Below are positions 48,601 to 59,246 of a stretch of 64,000 bases of DNA, in pieces (position 1 is the stretch's first letter; the number at the start of each line of letters is the position of its first letter). Position numbers and translations under genes: made by a program. The stretch comes from Acanthaster planci (Eukaryota; Echinodermata; Asteroidea; Valvatida; Acanthasteridae), in assembly GCF_001949145.1 (NCBI RefSeq), contig NW_019091427.1:1348488-1412487 (forward strand), written 5' to 3'. The notes under the pieces are model-generated. The model was not told where the DNA came from, made no database searches, and was given only the letters and a program-made list of their open reading frames with translations.

Positions 48601-49399
48601 GCTTTTTGAGCAAAACTGTAAAACCAGAGCAAAATCATTTCTGTAATAATATACACATACGTGTAATAATAGTATTACATGTACGTACGGTACGCGGTTT
48701 TTAAACAGACAAACAGATGACTGAATATGGGTGGCGAAAAAGGTATATGCAACAAATGAATATGTTGATTTTCTATCATGCTTATGGCTTTTTCTCTATG
48801 TCAATGTCTGTTTATTTCCCTTGCCAGCTTGCGCTTTTCAAAATAAATACAATACTAGGCCATGCATGATGTACATGTAGGCCTAGGCATGCTAGGCCTA
48901 TTTAACTTTTAAGTCTGTAAGTTGAATTCTACAATAAGCTTACAAGTAAGACTGACCATCATGACCATGCAGTTTGCTGACACAGAGTTAAACTTTTCGG
49001 AAGTACTGGCGTAGGCCTAAGTTAGTAATATTGTATCTTAGTTGGCCTACTTGTACATTCATCCTGTAATGTAACAAGGGCCCAAGGCATGAAGGCCAAA
49101 CAAGCACGCCAAGGCCCATGCCAAGGGAAACCATTAGTTACATGTAGCCTGTATGGCTAATTAGGCCCTATTTCGGATTACTTTATTCAGCCTTTCAGAA
49201 GATCTCACTCCGGAATCCACCCTCCCCTCATCACAAGGCCCACCCCAGAATATCAGTGAGGAATTTCTTTAAAAGGGATTTAATGTCTTTCATCATGCTC
49301 AAAATGGTCATTTTGTTTAACATAAATGCTCATGTAAGGATTTTCATGAAATCCCCATATGCCTACCTCAAGTTACTTGTTTTTTTCTCTTATATAAAG
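45621..49399. other. Head-to-head region between ASPG and the SR-rich gene; promoters and repeats
   Basis: Two CpG-richer patches (about 45780-45840 and 46670-46820) are promoter candidates. No exon is certain. A frame at 48244-48438 ends at a good donor (AATG|GTGAGA) in the phase the SR-rich gene needs, so it may be its first exon, but its sequence looks unlike the rest. The word GCAGAAAAGCAGATGGCC occurs near 47840 and 48031. Confidence 0.4.
46285..46490 (-). repeat. tRNA-derived SINE
   Basis: On the minus strand a tRNA-like head with A-box-like GTTAGCGGCGTAGCGG and B-box GGGTTCGAGTCCCGGC is followed by a body with CTCCGGGCACTCCGGTTTCC. Head plus this CTCCGGTTTCC body is a known layout for marine invertebrate SINEs (recollection, not searched). 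It lies upstream of ASPG. Confidence 0.65.
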
Positions 49400-52300
49400 A
49401 TGCATACAATCATGAAAATCGAGAGCAATCTCGAAGAAGACATTCAAGCTCCTCACCTTCTTCCTCGTGTTCTCAAGAAATGAACAGCAAAGATCACCGA
49501 GTCAAGCCAAGAACTGTCTCCCCCACACGGAGTCGGGACCTCCAAAGGCACAGTGGCAAGCGTGACAGGGGGCGTTCCAGCAGCAGCAATGCGTCGTCTC
49601 CACATAGAGGTCGGGATAAGCACAGAAAGAAGCTCAAACGGCGTTACTCATCGAGTAGTTCCTCCACTTCGTCATCATCGTCATCGTCCTCTTCTTCTCC
49701 CAGTAGATCTTCATCAGAGTCATCCTCAAGCATCAGCTCATCGTCAAGTAGAGGTAATAATTTGTACCCTGATAAAAAGCTCTTCTGCCATACACGCAGG
49801 TGTAATGTAAAATTAGAATCCCTTCTTCATACCAATTTCTCAAGTTATTTAACAGATTGAAAATGGGAACGTCACGTTTTGTCTATCAGACCCAATTTTA
49901 AGTTTTATTTCATGAATTTTAAGCCCTCTGACGAGCTACATTTAGGTACGCGTATGTTGAAGGTGGAATTTTGTATTTTTGTCTATGTTTTGGTCCTTTT
50001 TTTCTGTGACATCACAGTATGCTTTTCATCAGTTGTAATACACAGTGCCTGAATAAATCCACCTCATCCGATGATTGCTGAACATACATCGTGATTTGTT
50101 TTATACTCCTACAAACTCTTTCTTCGAGCATGAAGAATGCACTAGAAAAGACACAAATCAAACACGCCATCAAATCTGCCGAGAATTTTCTACACAGACA
50201 GGGGTGTTTGTTGAAGCAGTAACTGATGGAAATGCACTGAGAAACCCTTATGTTTTTAAGGGTAGAGGGAGAATGGATTATGACAGGTAGTCCTTATGAT
50301 AAAGTTTTTAAGAATATTTGTTCAGTTGTTATTTAAAACTAATGGAGGTTCCACAAGCATCGAATGAAAATAAGAATTTCATTTAGTGACTAGTGGAGTG
50401 TTTCTTTCCTTGTGGAGTGGAACATCTGTCAGTGACCTGATGAAGAATCATTCTTACCATTCCACTCACGGTGACAGCACTCAGCAAACCCTAAAATCAA
50501 AGACACCTGTGTACATGTATCTTTCCCTGTTTCTCATCTACGTGCATGACAGAGAGAAAGAGACATAGAAAGAAGAAGAGGAGGAAGGAGTCCAAGTCTA
50601 AAAGGAGGCACAAGGTGATGAAGTCCAGAAACTAGTTTGGTGAAATAGGAACGATCAGTTAGACTTTCAGGAGGATACAGGCTGTAACGAGGGTTAGAAA
50701 AAAGGTCACATGCTAAGTATATACAGAGTTTGAACTCACAGAGATAGTATTTCATGTATGGCTGTTACTGGCTTTCAGAGAGGTTTAAATTTTTAATAAT
50801 GAGGGCCTGAGGGAAACTTTTTAATGTTAATCTGTGTGTCATTTTGTTGTGACCCTGAAGTCGTGGAAAAAAGAAATGCAGGCATTCAGGGAGAGTTGTT
50901 GAATCATGTGGAGTGATTGGCAAAATAGTGTGCAAAGGGTGGTTACTTGGGAAAGGGCATGCTTTGCATAGTATCCACCTTGAGCAGAAGCACCCCTTAT
51001 CATTTGAAAAGAGCAGTGTGTTAACGGGGAACGTTCATTTTGTTGGTAGTGATGCAACTGTAATGCTTGCATTTCATAGTTCATGAACCAGCGAAGTGCA
51101 CTTCCTGCCAAAAGAGCCTCCATTGCTGGGGACATTGCACCCTCACTTGGTTCAGCTTGGGACAAGTGATATGAGTTGTTCATGTGAATGGGTGCAAGAA
51201 ATACCAAGTTTGAATGTTGGATCAAAGAATGAGTAAATCTCTGAGTCTTTTACATGTTCTAGGTACATCTGTAAACTGCAGATAGTGACTCTAAATAGTG
51301 AACATACAAGCTGTTTGCCTTTAAGATTGTTTGCCTTTTTGCCTTGAGATTAATGCTTGTAGTGTAAAGAGCTGTGCCGAATATTTGATTGATTATCGGA
51401 ATGTTATTTTCTGAATTAGAATATTCAAATGCAAAATTCATAAAAAGGAAGGGAGAATTTTCTTTTTGTTTTAAAGGAGAAAAGTTGCATTTGGAGGCTT
51501 GTTTCGAGCAGATTTAAATGAAAGCGACAGAAATCTTATGATTCAAGAAGTAAATTATTCATTGAAAAATTCGAAAGGAATAGAAACTTTCGACAGCGCA
51601 AAAAGTAGTGTTTGTCCCTTAAAGTTTGCTAAATCGTGGCTAGGGATACTCTTCAATGCGAGAAGCTATTATACCAATTATAATGGGCCTCTACAGTTGT
51701 GTGTTATTGCAACTGATTTTGTATATGGTTTGTTCATCAACAATCTGCTGGTCGGTGCGACCGCACATTCAGATATTTGATTGATTTGAAAGTGAATATT
51801 TGAACAGTGAATTATTTGAAATGACTCAGCCCTATAATAGTTCTGTCTTCTGTTCTTTGTCTTTTCTAAAATCCACTTTCAGAGAAGTCACAAAAAGAAG
51901 GCAAAGGGAAGGAAGAAGGATGAAGGCAAGTCTTCTTCAGGACCAGTGCAGCTCTCCAAGGTATTGAAGACAGGGCTTACCCTTGTTGATAGCATCTAGG
52001 GTATTTCCATTCCCCGTGCAGCTCTCCAAGGTATTGGAGGCAGGGCTTACCTTTGTTGATAGCATCTAGGGTATTTCCATTCCCNNNNNNNNNNNNNNNN
52101 NNNNNNNNNNNNNNNNNNNNNNNNNNNNNNNNNNNNNNNNNNNNNNNNNNNNNNNNNNNNNNNNNNNNNNNNNNNNNNNNNNNNNNNNNNNNNNNNNNNN
52201 NNNNNNNNNNNNNNNNNNNNNNNNNNNNNNNNNNNNNNNNNNNNNNNNNNNNNNNNNNNNNNNNNNNNNNNNNNNNNNNNNNNNNNNNNNNNNNNNNNNN

Positions 52301-53984
52301 NNNNNNNNNNNNNNNNNNNNNNNNNNNNNNNNNNNNNNNNNNNNNNNNNNNNNNNNNNNNNNNNNNNNNNNNNNNNNNNNNNNNNNNNNNNNNNNNNNNN
52401 NNNNNNNNNNNNNNNNNNNNNNNNNNNNNNNNNNNNNNNNNNNNNNNNNNNNNNNNNNNNNNNNNNNNNNNNNNNNNNNNNNNNNNNNNNNNNNNNNNNN
52501 NNNNNNNNNNNNNNNNNNNNNNNNNNNNNNNNNNNNNNNNNNNNNNNNNNNNNNNNNNNNNNNNNNNNNNNNNNNNNNNNTTGTTTTGTCTAGATACATG
52601 TACAAGAAAAATTCATCAACTGAAAATTCTGTTTCTTCTTCAGGCATTCATGCCCCTCCTGTCCTGTCTCAGGGTTATAGGTGCTAAATAAACAATTTGA
52701 TATTTAAGTCTTTGACCTACATAGGTGAAGTATGATAATAAAATTCAAGGAATAACTTAGTGGAGGTGATTTCAGTATGGTTCAACTTAACTGTCTATCA
52801 AGGAAATAGAAAATGATATTTTCCAGTGAACATTCGTATAGTTAAAAGTTATTTAAGAGGATGTTTTCAGGAACCCTTTCAGAAATCAAAATTGGTGGAA
52901 AACATTTTGATTAACATGGAAGGGTTCGTCACCTTGTCCCCCCAAGATATCTGTTCACCTCCAGTGCAATGTTTTCATTAGTGGTCTTTTGATCCATGTC
53001 TCGAATAGTTTATCAAGGAGAGAAAGAAGCAGGACAATAAGAGGAGTGTCATCTCTGGGAAGAAGATCAAGATGAAAGTCAAGAAGACCAGTAAAGACAA
53101 GGAGGTGGGTAGAGGATAAAGAGACAGACAAGAACACATCAAGACATCACAAGCGCAGTCACAAGGCCAACGTGAGCAGTGACAAAGGAATGCTTGTTGT
53201 CATTGTCCATTTGAATTACCTGTGACTCGAATCCAGCCTGGAGGCATGTCTTGTGTTGGTCTTCCGATGGTCTTGTTGGGTCATGTGATGGTCTTAAGTG
53301 CTCTCAGTTACAATGCCAAATTACATTCACAGTTACCAAGGAACGAGTTCACGTTTCTTTTTCCTACCGAAGAAAAGTTGGTGTGATTTGCTGCTGTCGG
53401 GAGCATGCATCGGAACACTCTCCACGAGGAAAAGAAAGTTTGAAAAGTAAAAACTGGAATTGTGTCATGTTGGATGGCCCTTTAGCCTAACAGTCTTAAT
53501 ACACTCTTTGCAGTTAGTGATTGCCTTTCATGGGGCAACTGGAGCGACGACAATTTGCCAACCAGTGGTCAATATTGCCTGGTACTCAGGATGTCTTTTG
53601 TGCATGGGCTACCAGGAAACTTCACCCAGTGGTTGACAAATGGTCATTGTTTGCACTTGCCTCCAAGTGTTCTAGTTTGCCTCTATTTTGAGTGCTATGA
53701 AAGGAATTTCAATAGTAGCTTTTCCGTGTTCTTGGTCCACTTTCCAAAGACATCAGAACGTACATGTATTTCTGAGGATTGCTACAAATGGTAAATCAGG
53801 AATCTGGCTCACGGGAGAATGCAGTTTTTGTCATGTTGATCATGATATCAGGGTTCTTGATAATTACTGAAGACAGTGCAAGGTTGAAGTTTCGTATTTT
53901 ACCCCGGCATTCGGTAAACTTCTTCCTTCACAGCGTGATTTGAACAGACGGGACCTACTAAACTTCCTGAACTCTACAATGTGA
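49400..53984 (+). CDS. Serine/arginine-rich nuclear-type protein, 5' end unresolved, 5 exons seen
   Basis: Exons seen: 49400-49753, 50553-50614, 51883-51960, 53009-53104, 53934-53984; phases 1,0,0,0 join in frame. The first exon starts mid-codon after an acceptor, so an upstream exon probably exists; an in-frame Met occurs at 49480. The protein runs AYNHENREQSRRRHSSSS, a serine tract of about 40 residues, a Lys/Arg block (RKRHRKKKRRKESKSKRRHK), then GPVQLSKFIKERKKQDNKR, SGKKIKMKVKKTSKDKE and the terminus RDLNRRDLLNFLNSTM. The last three blocks look like a conserved C-terminal domain, while the rest is low complexity as in splicing-related SR proteins. I do not recognise the family name. The exon 51883-51960 ends inside a 70-bp tandem repeat that runs into an assembly gap, so exon number is uncertain. 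Confidence 0.7.
51369..51834 (-). mobile_element. Non-autonomous DNA element, about 480-bp family, copy 2
   Basis: Reverse-oriented copy of 3871-4351. Ends are GCTGTGCCGAATATTTG on the left and CAAATAATTCACTGTTCAAA on the reversed right, so weakly inverted. It contains an open frame of 93 codons (51499-51780) that is not conserved in the other copy. It lies in an intron of the SR-rich gene. Confidence 0.55.
51946..52084 (+). repeat. 70-bp tandem repeat, two units, entering the assembly gap
   Basis: Unit 1 is 51946-52015 and unit 2 is 52016-52084, differing at about four positions. Each begins GTGCAGCTCTCCAAGGTATT, which is the last 15 coding bases of an exon plus its splice donor. The array runs straight into the N run, so more units may be missing from the assembly. 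Confidence 0.9.
52085..52580. other. Assembly gap (496 Ns)
   Basis: Uninterrupted Ns. Because a tandem repeat abuts the left edge, the gap was probably caused by unassembled repeat units; its true length is unknown. Confidence 0.99.
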
Positions 53985-55004
53985 CCCAGTGAGATCAGAT
54001 GACGGTGGAGAAAGCAGTTGATCACAGCAACACGATTCCCCTCCCCCCTCCTGCCACCACCAATCTTTCAGTCCAAACAGTTACAGTTCATCCTGTCACA
54101 GTTAACCGGATCAATTGGCATCTTGGCCTGTGTGCGTACAATCACGTCTTGTCTGGAGAGATGATAAGAGCCAGCGTTGCGTAAGCACAGACAATGCATT
54201 GGCATACCCGCTGCATAGGCACGGGGCTGTAGAGGCACTGTGTACTTCCTTTATATGCCATGTGTCTGGTCTTAATTAGCACCTCCTTTTTTGTTAGTTC
54301 TCACCCTTTCAGTTTTATCAGGATTGAAGTAATGCCATTGTACATACAGTTTTCTGTTTGAGCTGCATGCACTATGTTTGTGGCTTTGTGAAAGGGCAGA
54401 TCCAGATGCAAATTTTCTTCGTTTATTTAGTGGAAAATGAAGGGATTTCTCTGTGTAACTTTTTGCAGCCTTCCTGAGTGTTTAAATTTTGGTTTTTTTG
54501 CATGTTTCCAGGAGGAAGAGAAGTAAATACCCCCCCTCCCAAGTTTCTTTTCTTTCATAATTCAAAAGCATTGTCCCCCTTTGGGGGGTCATAGCACCTA
54601 TTGTTCCCCCCTCTACAAATGGCTTTGTTTGGCAACTATCAATGGAAATGCCAGGCAAATATATATAACCAAGTGACTGTACAGGGCAGCATAAGTGGAC
54701 TGCATGTGCATCGAAGTTGAGTAACACGGGTTAATGAAGGCATAACATAGAGGTTTGATACCTGGAATTTGGACTGTGAGAGTACACCCCAGCAGATGTG
54801 CACCAGGGAAAAGAAGGAGCCACCCAACAATTTATTTTGCCACTGGTGTAGGTTTAGTGGTATAGAAAGGCTTTCTAGAAATCACTTTCAACTTTTGATC
54901 ACGGAGCAAAGCGAATTGCTTACAAGTTGCTCTTTCTGGGAATGGCGTGGCTTGTGTTGTAACATACACGTCTTAAAGTTGTAACAAATTGATTGTAGTG
55001 GTAA

Positions 55005-55234
55005 GGGATCATTCTATAAATTCAGGGTCCAACAGTGCAACATTTTTGTGTCCCTGTTACATCTGACGTGGAAATATCAGTGAAGTTGATTTCAAACTAT
55101 TTCTATTTGTTTGGCAGGTAATCCGCACTCATTTAATCTCTTCGAAATTAGAAACTGCGTTCTGAACTTACAAAATCATGTCAGATGTGACAGGGACACT
55201 AAAACAATTGGACCCCAAATTGACAGAATGAACC
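55005..55234. mobile_element. MITE, about 250-bp family, copy 2
   Basis: Shares AGGGTCCAACAGTG, TTTTTGTGTCCCTGTTACAT and CAGATGTGACAGGGACAC with the copy at 35732-35982, in the same order. The ends are more diverged (GGGATCATTCTATAAATTC against TTGACAGAATGAACC). Confidence 0.7.
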
Positions 55235-55648
55235 ACATGTTTATGCTTCATAACCGTGACTCTGGATGGTCATCGGGTATGTAGTGGAAATGTGTACACA
55301 AGCACTTATCTGTCAGCAAGAACTGGTTCCAAATATGTTACCTGTCACCACAAAATGAGCTGAATGTCAGAATTTTAAAAAATTGAGATATTGGTTTTTT
55401 TTTAATTCAGCAGATAAAGATCCTGTGAAATATTTGGAATTAAATAGGAGACAGGTTACTCTTTTCAATTATGACAAAATCTCAAAATTGAACTCCGCTT
55501 CAATGTGACTTTGAACCCTACAAATAGGAAAGAGTGGGATGTGACTTGACTCTCATTTTGTCGTAACAGGTCATATTTGGACATGGCGCCCATATGCAAC
55601 TGAAGAAATTACTTGGTAACTTTAAAGACGATAACAAATGATTTAAAA

Positions 55649-55956
55649 CAGGGTTCCCACAACCTGGAAAAGTCATAAAAAAGTCATGTGGAAATTCATT
55701 TTCGTTTTCCAGGCCTGAAAAAGTCATGAAACTTTGTGAAAATGTCACGGAAAAGTCATCAAATTTTTCAAACACTGTGTGTTACTTCTTTTATCAGAGA
55801 TAAGTGCATAAAATGTGTGAGTTTATTTGCAACTTTAAAAGTCCCAATGGTCCAAGAAATATCATAATTGGGTCATGGATTTTTTTTAATTTGGTCAAGG
55901 AAAAGACATAGAATTTAATTTGATTGATTAAATTGTCCTTTAGGTGCAGGAACCCT
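55649..55956. mobile_element. Element rich in AAAAGTCATG with inverted ends
   Basis: Starts CAGGGTTCCCACAACCTGG and ends AGGTGCAGGAACCCT, an imperfect inverted repeat. The left half repeats AAAAGTCATG-type words. About 308 bp, no ORF. Similar AAAAGTCATGGAAA-type elements are widespread in animals (recollection). Confidence 0.5.
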
Positions 55957-58900
55957 CAAAAGGTTTTGTGAGAAAATTTTGAATAAAAACAATGTTACGC
56001 ATAATTTCAATAAACGTCATTCTTTGTTCATATGCACAGTTATTGAGCATTTTGGAAAGCTACAAAAACCGATATGAATTTTTAGTTAGTTTTCTGTGGC
56101 TTAAATTTTGCGGGGATTTGACCTCCCTGGTACCCTTGCTTCACCTCAGGAGGGGACCCAGTTGCCATACTATCTGTATAATAGTCGAAGGCTCTGTTGG
56201 CCATCCTTTGAAGTTGCATGTAGTATTTTCTTCACTACAGTGTATAATATTTCCCATTCACTGAATTGCTTTAGTCTGTAAAGCAGTTTCATCAAGTTAC
56301 TGTGTTTGCGAAAACTAATCATTTTTTTTTTTTTTTACCTTGCCTGAATTTTTTTCAAGGGATAGGGGTTACCACTACTTGAAAGAGTGTGGAAAGGTAT
56401 TCATCACTGCATGCAATTTTTTTCATAATTGGTTCATAACTAAGTAATCCATTAGCTGAATACTGTTAGTCACTTTAGCTCGGGGGAGCAGAGTAGCAGG
56501 TATGCATATATTAAAATTTGACTGATTTTTACAATTGCCTCGTCTGCTTTTTTAAAGTTTGCAAATGGAGCAAATTCTCCTTAAAGTGGTACAGTGCAGA
56601 GTTGAAATTCCTACTGAATGCAGTTTCCCCGCATACTAAAAGGTTGATATCTTGCAGTTGCACATATGCAAAACATTTTGTATTTTATCTCATGGACAAG
56701 CCAAACTTTGATTCGAATGCAGAACTGTATTGCTATATTGGCCAATTTGTCATTAAGAGAAACAAAGTGGGGAAGTTACCAATTTATTAAAAAAAAAAAA
56801 CTCAGTCTGAGGTTCATGCAGTGCAGTGGCGAAAATCTGCGTTGGTCATCAGGGGACAAGGAGGGCCAAAATCCTAATATGCCAGTGTTGAGTTTACATG
56901 ATCTGAATAGGTGTAAACCTGTGTGTCCTTCATACAGATGCTGGGTGCACAGAGCGCATTTCTCAAATATGAATGTACATATATGTAAATCACTTTTCAC
57001 AGCTTTTAATATAAGTGTCTAGTACTGCTAACAGAACAAACCAGACACAGGAATGATAGTGTTTCCTTTCTGCGTGTATTCTTCTGCAAAGCTCTTGCTC
57101 ACATTTCATTACCACGTCACCTTTCTTTCTGGATTACAAGCCTATGTTCCTTCACTCTCATTTTTACAGAGCCTACCCTCCCTGTTAGCACTCATGATTC
57201 TACAAGTAAACCAGGGAAAAGTGAATGTGAACCGGGGAAACCCCAGTTCCTAATTACTTTTCCCTGGTGTTACAGCTTCTCCACTCCTTCCAATATGGAG
57301 AAAGAATTCCTGCGTGTGTTGATAAAGGAGCTCAATGAAGGGGCAACATTGCTTCAAATGTAACAAAGCCAACTGTGGAATCGCCCATACTTCAATGTGA
57401 AGGCTGTCAAAATAACAGAACAAAGATACCATCAAGAGAATGCCTGGAGTGTCAACTGAATTCCTATTACGGCAAATATTCATTTGGGTGATGGGTTTTG
57501 CCCTGTTGCTCCGGTACAGTAAATATGTGCAGGCGTGGCATACATGGTGTGGACCTCTGCACAAAAGAAGTCCACATAATGTAGGGTGCGACGGCGTAGT
57601 GTGGACTCGCACACGTCCACACAATGTTTCCCCCTCTCTGAAAAACAGTTTCAGAGGCATTTTGGGGTCAAGGTTACCTGCGGCAAAATGAAGAGGAACA
57701 GTCCAGGGAATCATCAACAAAAATCCAGCTCAAAGGAGTTATCCTAGTTGGAGAAAAAGGAGCATTTTCCTCAAGTTTCCTTAACCACAGGAGAACAAAG
57801 GAATGCCCACACTTTGTATGTAAAACAGGTATGTGTGTGCAGGTACACAGTGCTTTGAGTGAGTTACGTATCAACTGTATGCAAAAAAAAGTTGTTGAAG
57901 AGAAAAACCCTTCATATCCTGTTCACCAAGCACTGAAATACATGGAAGAGGGCTGCCAATAGTTCCTTGTGGTACTTTCCAGTTATTTCATTCTAGCATG
58001 TCCAACTGCTATGCACAAATATCAAAAGTTGTATCCATTTCTGTTCTCAATGGAGATGAGGACTAACACCATGGTTTAGGTTTGTCTAAGGGCATTTTTG
58101 AAACGAGTGGATTCAGCTTGGACTTCGGTTTCGCTGCTTCCTGTCAGAGCTTGAACATGTGGTTTCGAACGCTGATTCAAAATGGCTGCAACCAGCAAAA
58201 CCAAAGTCTCCGCCCAATCCCCTCATTTCGAAAACACTCTGATTTGCTGATGGAAAATTGTGGCCTCTGAGAATGATGTTGCACTGGTTGGCATCGATGT
58301 ATCTGTTCCAAATGCTGGACATTGTTTAGGAACCGTGACTATTACACTTGGCATTCAATCCGTCAGGACAATCCTAATCCTGTTTAAAAATGTGGAATTT
58401 TTCTTGGAAATTTCATGTTTCACTTAAAATGTACAATCTTGGCAAAGATACAAAAGATATCTTTGCATAGAATAATTCGCATGGTTTACGTTAATATCTA
58501 CATCTATGTACAACATTCTTAATCACTTAAAAACAAAGCAAAGTAAAGCTTAAAAAATACACCACTCTGCTATTAAATTAGAGCTGATAACGAAATGAAC
58601 CCACAACAGATAATCTTATAATAAATATAGGCCTGGGCAAAGCAATTCACTCCAGCATGAATAGAACATGTATCATGTGTACTGAAGACAGGATTGAGTC
58701 TTGTTCCAGTCAAGTAACACAACGAGCCTGGTACTTGCAGTGTTCCAATCCACTTATTGAGTTAGATTTAGACCTGCGGCTGGGAAGGCTTACAAAACAA
58801 AATGAAGCTGGATATGAACCTGCTCTTTGGAGGGCATGGGTTCAGTTTCTGCCCCAGTCTGATGACAAATGGAGCACAGATTTAGATGTGACCTGGAGGA

Positions 58901-59246
58901 AGGAGGTCTGTATCCTTCTATGCTCAGAAACACACCACTTGATCAAAAGACTTCATGGAGATAATAATATATAAATTGACCGATTTTACCTTAATCAAAA
59001 TTGCTGGAAAATTGACATTATTATTGATGTTGGGATATTCCGAATCTAATCTACACTGTTCTATGCTGTCATCAGTCATACTGCTCCTTGCTTGGGCACC
59101 CAAATGAGTAAGGATGTACACTGTCCAAACTCAAGGAATTGGTAAAAATTTGAAAGGAAAAAAAAAACCTGCCAAAGCAAAAAAATTCAAACGACAACCA
59201 AGAATAGCAGAAAATGCAAAAACCTTAGCCCAAAGAGGCCAACCCC

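Larger units (their letters stand above)
53985..59246. other. Tail-to-tail intergenic region between the SR-rich gene and NSL1
   Basis: No exon is supported. The first part is probably the SR-rich gene's 3' UTR. It contains a MITE copy (55005-55234) and an element with inverted ends (55649-55956). Open frames at 56518-57022 and 57250-57720 show no family motif. Confidence 0.5.

Noticed and set aside
51499-51780. 93-codon open frame, considered as a transposase fragment
   Set aside because: It lies inside a repeat whose other copy does not keep the frame, and no transposase motif is visible.
52053-52691. Long open frames over the N run on both strands
   Set aside because: They are open only because Ns carry no stop codons.
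57250-57720. 156-codon open frame on the minus strand
   Set aside because: No recognisable motif, no supporting splice sites, and it lies in a repeat-rich intergenic stretch.
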